NCBI GenBank assembly: GCA_003132865.1
Contig: PKYZ01000935.1
Coordinates: 1-9,676, forward strand
Direction of reading: 5' to 3'
Source of the DNA: Bryobacterales bacterium
GTDB taxonomy: Bacteria; Acidobacteriota; Terriglobia; Bryobacterales; Bryobacteraceae
Length of the DNA stretch: 9,676 nt
The notes under the pieces were generated by a model. That model was not told the origin of the DNA. It searched no databases and worked only from the letters and a program-made list of their open reading frames with translations. This document shows, in pieces, positions 6,796-9,676 of this stretch. Position 1 is the first letter of the stretch. Every line of letters begins with the position of its first letter. The position numbers were made by a program, and so were the translations under genes.

Positions 6796-7608
6796 ATGGA
6801 ACCTATGCGGACGCGTGGCCGATGGGCCTGCCTGGCAGCGCTCCTGGGAGTATCTTACCCCGCGCCCGCCCAACCCGGCTGTGTTTCCGCGCCGCCCGGC
6901 ATCTCGGCATGGTTCACTTTCGACGAACCGCTGTTTCGCCAGCCGGGTGACCACCGCCCCCAGCGTGTGCCGGGTTTGGTTGGCTCCGCGCTTCGCTTCA
7001 ACGGCATCGACCAATACTTCGAAATCCCCGCGTCTACGCCTGGCTTGGACGTGGGCGAAGACGACTTCACCATCGAGCTGTGGATTCGCACGAAGCAGTC
7101 GGTGAATACGCCGCCCAGTATCGTGGACAAGCGCGGCCATCAGCCGATAGGCTACCTGATCTACATTTACCAGGGCCGACCTGGTCTGCAGCTCGTTGAC
7201 GGAGGCATGGCGAGCGGCGCGGGTGCCGGAACCGGATTCGCCGACGGGCGCTGGCACCATGTGGCCGGCGTCGTGAAGCGTCTGCCACCGCAGGCGGCTG
7301 CCATGTTTGTGGATGGAGTGCGCCAGGACACGGCCACGCGATACGCCACCTTGTCGAACCTGGACGTTCCACAGCCCCTCTGGCTCGGCCGCCATCACGC
7401 CAACAGGTTAGTGGACCGCGAGAACATCTACTTCCAAGGCGATATCGATGAACTGACTTTCTACCGGCGGGCGTTGACCGAGAAGGAGATTCAATCGATC
7501 TATCGGGCTGGCTCACACGGAAAGTGCCGCGCCGGGCAGGACAAAAAAGGGGCAAGCGGCAACCGCCGCCTGCCCGGCGTTCATACCGATTTTCAGTCTA
7601 TCCCGTAA
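6796..7608 (+). CDS. Secreted LamG (concanavalin-like jelly-roll) domain protein
   Basis: This 270-residue protein has a signal peptide in residues 1-26 (RTRGRW, hydrophobic core, cleavage after PAPAQ). A LamG/Laminin_G_3-like jelly roll spans about 35-238: GLVGSALRFNGIDQYFEIP, FTIELWIRTK, DGRWHHVAGV, MFVDGVRQD, LWLGRH and GDIDELTFYRRALTEKEI are hallmark strands. The last about 30 residues are a basic, low-complexity tail. The ATG lies 1 base after the kinase TAA, with no clear ribosome site; a second ATG at 6805 has only a weak GGA. Termination-reinitiation is therefore likely. Such domains bind glycans or proteins and are rarely catalytic. As the third gene of the sigma/kinase operon it may be the kinase's sensory partner or a product of its response. 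Its 3' end overlaps a terminator for the opposite strand. Confidence 0.88.
   Translation: MEPMRTRGRWACLAALLGVSYPAPAQPGCVSAPPGISAWFTFDEPLFRQPGDHRPQRVPGLVGSALRFNGIDQYFEIPASTPGLDVGEDDFTIELWIRTKQSVNTPPSIVDKRGHQPIGYLIYIYQGRPGLQLVDGGMASGAGAGTGFADGRWHHVAGVVKRLPPQAAAMFVDGVRQDTATRYATLSNLDVPQPLWLGRHHANRLVDRENIYFQGDIDELTFYRRALTEKEIQSIYRAGSHGKCRAGQDKKGASGNRRLPGVHTDFQSIP
7543..7575 (-). terminator. Rho-independent terminator for the minus-strand gene, inside the LamG coding sequence
   Basis: On the minus strand, GGGCAGGCGGC, loop GGTT and GCCGCTTGCCC form an 11-bp stem (7550-7575) including one G-U pair, followed after CC by six T residues (7543-7548 on the complement). It starts 37 bases after the stop codon at 7612. 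In the plus direction the same stem has an A-C mismatch and no T-run, so it is strand-specific. It sits over LamG codons 250-260. Confidence 0.8.
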
Positions 7609-7611
7609 AGA

Positions 7612-8700
7612 CTAACTACCGTTCTGGCAAACTCTCAAAGTCTCCCCTTGAAAGGTAAAGAAACCATTCACCGAGGTGGCGGCCGGCGCACCGAAGTACG
7701 GCAGCGTAACCAGATCCTGCAAATCGTAGGTGAACCCGCCCAAGGGGTATGGGTAGGCCCCGAAGTTAGGGTTGCCCTCCAACGGGTCGCCCACTTCCAG
7801 GATCCCGCATGGCGAGTTGTTGCCATTGTTGTGCACCAGCGGATCGTCGGCCCACTCGCCGATTTCATGCGACAAAGCCGACACATTCTGAGAGAACTGG
7901 CCGACCACATCCACGTATGTGGCATGCGTATAGGCCTGGGCGCCTGTTGCGCTGTGGTAGCCGCCAATACAGCAATTCCCGAGGGTCGGGGCGCCGTTTG
8001 TGAGGTAGACGTCGTAGGTCAGGAAAATCGGGAATGTGTTGGGTTGGATCTGGCTCAAACTCCTCATGATGGCGTTCAGTTGTAGGTCGAACCAGTTGAT
8101 GTTCACTAAGCCGGCCTTGAATCCGACCCCTGTTGTCGCCTTACCGTCGGCCGCAGGCGGGCTCAGAGTCTGCTCCGGAAGCACCGTCGGCCCACCCAAC
8201 AGAAGATGGTAGTTTGGATGGCTGCTCACCGTACCCCAAAAATTGGCGCGTTGAAAGGCGTCGATGTATTGCGTAGTGCCAACGTCGACCCCGCCCTGCG
8301 TGTACGTTGTGGTCGAATCGAAAAGCGGCGAGGCCACGGTATTCTGAGTAACTGTCTTTCCATTCGTGAGCACGTGCGATGGGTCGAACGTGCCCCCGCC
8401 GCCCGCAATCACAATCTTGATCGGGATGATGTAGACCGGAATGGTAGTCGAAGCGTTGCTGGACGGCCTCGTGCCAACCATATTGTAGGTGTACGTGTGT
8501 GTTTTGTACGTGAATTGGCCGTACCACGTCGGTAACACAACCGCGGGTTGTGCGAGGTCCGTGGCCGGCTTCGGCGGCAGGACCACGAACCTTGGTCTGC
8601 CCGGTATAGTGCCGGCGTCGTCTTGCGCCAGGACCAAGCCCGTGAGCGATAACGCGGCCACTGGGATGACCAGTACATTCTTCAAAAAACTCGTCTTCAT
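7612..8700 (-). CDS. Secreted protein with HExxE...DP metallopeptidase-like motif
   Basis: This 362-residue protein starts at 8700, with AGGAGG 10 bases upstream (8711-8716). Residues 1-25 are a signal peptide (MKTSFLKN, hydrophobic core, cleavage near VLAQ). The mature protein is rich in Thr, Gly and aromatic residues. The most telling part is ALSHEIGEWADDP (275-287): His278, Glu279, Glu282 and Asp285/286 resemble zinc-binding helices of secreted peptidase-like families with SHExxE..xDP signatures. Further apparently constrained motifs are GNCCIGGYHS (241-250) and CGILEVGDPLEG (298-309). A canonical HExxH is absent, so catalysis is unproven. Tail-to-tail with the LamG gene, it has 3 bases between stop codons. 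A secreted or periplasmic location is well supported; peptidase activity is inference. Confidence 0.85.
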   Translation of the reverse strand: MKTSFLKNVLVIPVAALSLTGLVLAQDDAGTIPGRPRFVVLPPKPATDLAQPAVVLPTWYGQFTYKTHTYTYNMVGTRPSSNASTTIPVYIIPIKIVIAGGGGTFDPSHVLTNGKTVTQNTVASPLFDSTTTYTQGGVDVGTTQYIDAFQRANFWGTVSSHPNYHLLLGGPTVLPEQTLSPPAADGKATTGVGFKAGLVNINWFDLQLNAIMRSLSQIQPNTFPIFLTYDVYLTNGAPTLGNCCIGGYHSATGAQAYTHATYVDVVGQFSQNVSALSHEIGEWADDPLVHNNGNNSPCGILEVGDPLEGNPNFGAYPYPLGGFTYDLQDLVTLPYFGAPAATSVNGFFTFQGETLRVCQNGS

Positions 8701-8722
8701 TCAGTAGTACCCTCCTGGGTGT

Positions 8723-8748
8723 GGTGCTTCGCCCCCTCGGCGAAGACC
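8723..8748 (-). promoter_or_regulatory. Leader hairpin at the predicted 5' end of the metallopeptidase-like mRNA
   Basis: The perfect 7-bp stem CTTCGCC/GGCGAAG (8727-8733 and 8739-8745, 5-base loop) is extended by GGT/ACC across a single bulged base. It lies between the candidate -10 and the ribosome site. No T-run follows, so it is not a convincing terminator for the upstream dehydratase gene. A stabilising 5' stem-loop is the simplest reading. Confidence 0.45.
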
Positions 8749-8753
8749 AAACG

Positions 8754-8759
8754 ATTCTA
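8754..8759 (-). promoter_or_regulatory. Candidate -10 box for the metallopeptidase-like gene
   Basis: The minus strand reads TAGAAT here, a 5 of 6 match to TATAAT. The -35 position has only a weak GGAATG 17 bases upstream. The start of transcription would fall near 8747, giving a leader of about 47 bases. Confidence 0.4.
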
Positions 8760-8866
8760 GCACGGGATTTGAAGATCATTCCATGAGGTTTTGGAAACAA
8801 AGTACTGTCCGATGGTTTGTTTCACTCAAGGACACCGTCCCGCTCGGCTGCTATCGGGAGAACACC

Positions 8867-9676
8867 CTACAGCACCGGACCGATCCGCCACGGAACGAAT
8901 TCGTGGTGGCCCAGGCGCTCCGCGCAGGTCTTCTCGCCGGAAGCCACCCGCAACAGCGTATCGAAGATCTCGCGGCCGATCTCCTGGACGCTCTTCTCTC
9001 CGTCGGCGATGGCGCCGGCGTTGATGTCCATATTGTCTTGCATGCGCCGGTAAGTGTGGCTGTTGCTGGCGATCTTGAGCACCGGTACGGAAGGGAAGCC
9101 GATCGCGCTGCCGCGTCCGGTGGTGAAGGCGATCAGGTTGCAGCCGCCCGCCGCGAGGCCAGTGAGCGAGACCGGATCGTAGCCGGGAGTGTTCATGAAG
9201 ACGAAGCCGGGAGTGCGGACCGGCTCGGCGTAGTCCACCGCATCCGTCAGTGGCGAGGTGCCCGCCTTGGCCACCGCGCCCAGCGATTTTTCGAGTATGT
9301 TGGTCAGTCCGCCTTCTTTGTTGCCGGGCGACGGATTGTCGTTGAAGCTGCCCGCGAAGCGCGTCAAGTATTGCTTGTAGCCTTGGACGAAACTTAATAG
9401 TTTTTCAGCTACTTGCCGGTTACGGGCGCGGCGCACCAGCAGGTGCTCGGCGCCGAAGATTTCGGTGGTCTCCGCCAGCACCGCAGTGGCTCCGATTTCG
9501 GCCAGCATATCCGAGCAGACGCCCAGCGCCGGATTCGCGGTAATGCCGGAAAACGAATCCGAGCCGCCGCAATTGAGCCCCAGCACGATGCGGGAGGCCG
9601 GCACTTCCACCCGCTGTTCGGCGGCGCAATGCTCCATCAGGCGGGCGATCTCGGCGCGCGCCGCCGTCACCGCGCC
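8867..9676 (-). CDS. uxaA: UxaA-family altronate/galactarate dehydratase, C-terminal part (5' end cut by window edge)
   Basis: The frame is open from the right edge to TAG at 8867-8869, giving 269 visible residues. The GTG at 9670 is an internal Val, not a start. UxaA proteins are about 500 residues with an N-terminal SAF domain, so roughly the first half lies outside. Family hallmarks in order are [94 protein letters not shown] and EFVPW near the end. The enzymes are iron-dependent, cytoplasmic, and dehydrate D-altronate to 2-dehydro-3-deoxy-D-gluconate in galacturonate breakdown; related ones act on galactarate. Which sugar acid is used cannot be decided here. The next minus-strand gene starts 166 bases downstream and looks unrelated. 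Confidence 0.9.
   Translation of the reverse strand, partial: GAVTAARAEIARLMEHCAAEQRVEVPASRIVLGLNCGGSDSFSGITANPALGVCSDMLAEIGATAVLAETTEIFGAEHLLVRRARNRQVAEKLLSFVQGYKQYLTRFAGSFNDNPSPGNKEGGLTNILEKSLGAVAKAGTSPLTDAVDYAEPVRTPGFVFMNTPGYDPVSLTGLAAGGCNLIAFTTGRGSAIGFPSVPVLKIASNSHTYRRMQDNMDINAGAIADGEKSVQEIGREIFDTLLRVASGEKTCAERLGHHEFVPWRIGPVL

Noticed and set aside
8820..8866. Intrinsic terminator downstream of the dehydratase gene
   Set aside because: Only a weak 5-bp stem with a 12-base loop and no T-run is present, so it is not supportable.
8783..9397. 204-codon plus-strand open frame
   Set aside because: It is antisense to the UxaA-family gene, whose conserved motifs run through the entire stretch.

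Overview
The window looks like chromosomal DNA of a GC-rich soil-type Gram-negative bacterium, most plausibly an acidobacterium of the Solibacter/Bryobacter kind. This is inferred from gene style, not from a marker gene: an ECF sigma factor of the kinase-linked type overlapping a PknB-like membrane kinase, a LamG protein, large secreted modular proteins, and a UxaA-type dehydratase. No rRNA, tRNA, CRISPR array, transposase or integrase was seen.

Left part (1-3552, minus strand). Two tandem genes encode secreted modular proteins. The promoter-proximal one (3552-1870) is complete. The second (1750 to the left edge) is open across the whole stretch and is cut by the window border. Both share a nearly gap-free, high-identity 3' module: two CnaB/SpaA-like repeats plus a C-terminal domain. 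Their N-terminal domains are unrelated, a carbohydrate-binding-like beta sandwich in one and a beta-propeller-like domain in the other. The switch falls at the same codon in both genes. A perfect 14-bp hairpin with a GNRA tetraloop lies between them.

Middle (3553-7608). A 330-bp divergent control region separates these genes from a tightly packed plus-strand operon. It holds an ECF sigma factor of the phosphorylation-controlled type, a transmembrane Ser/Thr kinase (4-bp ATGA overlap) with a TPR-like and a beta-rich extracytoplasmic part, and a secreted LamG protein (1 base after the kinase stop). There is no anti-sigma gene. The likely logic is that the kinase senses something outside the inner membrane and phosphorylates the sigma factor, which redirects RNA polymerase. 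The adjacent surface-protein genes are an attractive but unproven target.

Right part (7612-9676, minus strand). A secreted protein with an HExxE...DP metallopeptidase-like motif converges on the LamG gene with only 3 bases between stop codons. Its intrinsic terminator appears to lie inside the LamG coding sequence. Upstream is the 3' part of a UxaA-family altronate/galactarate dehydratase gene that runs off the right edge.
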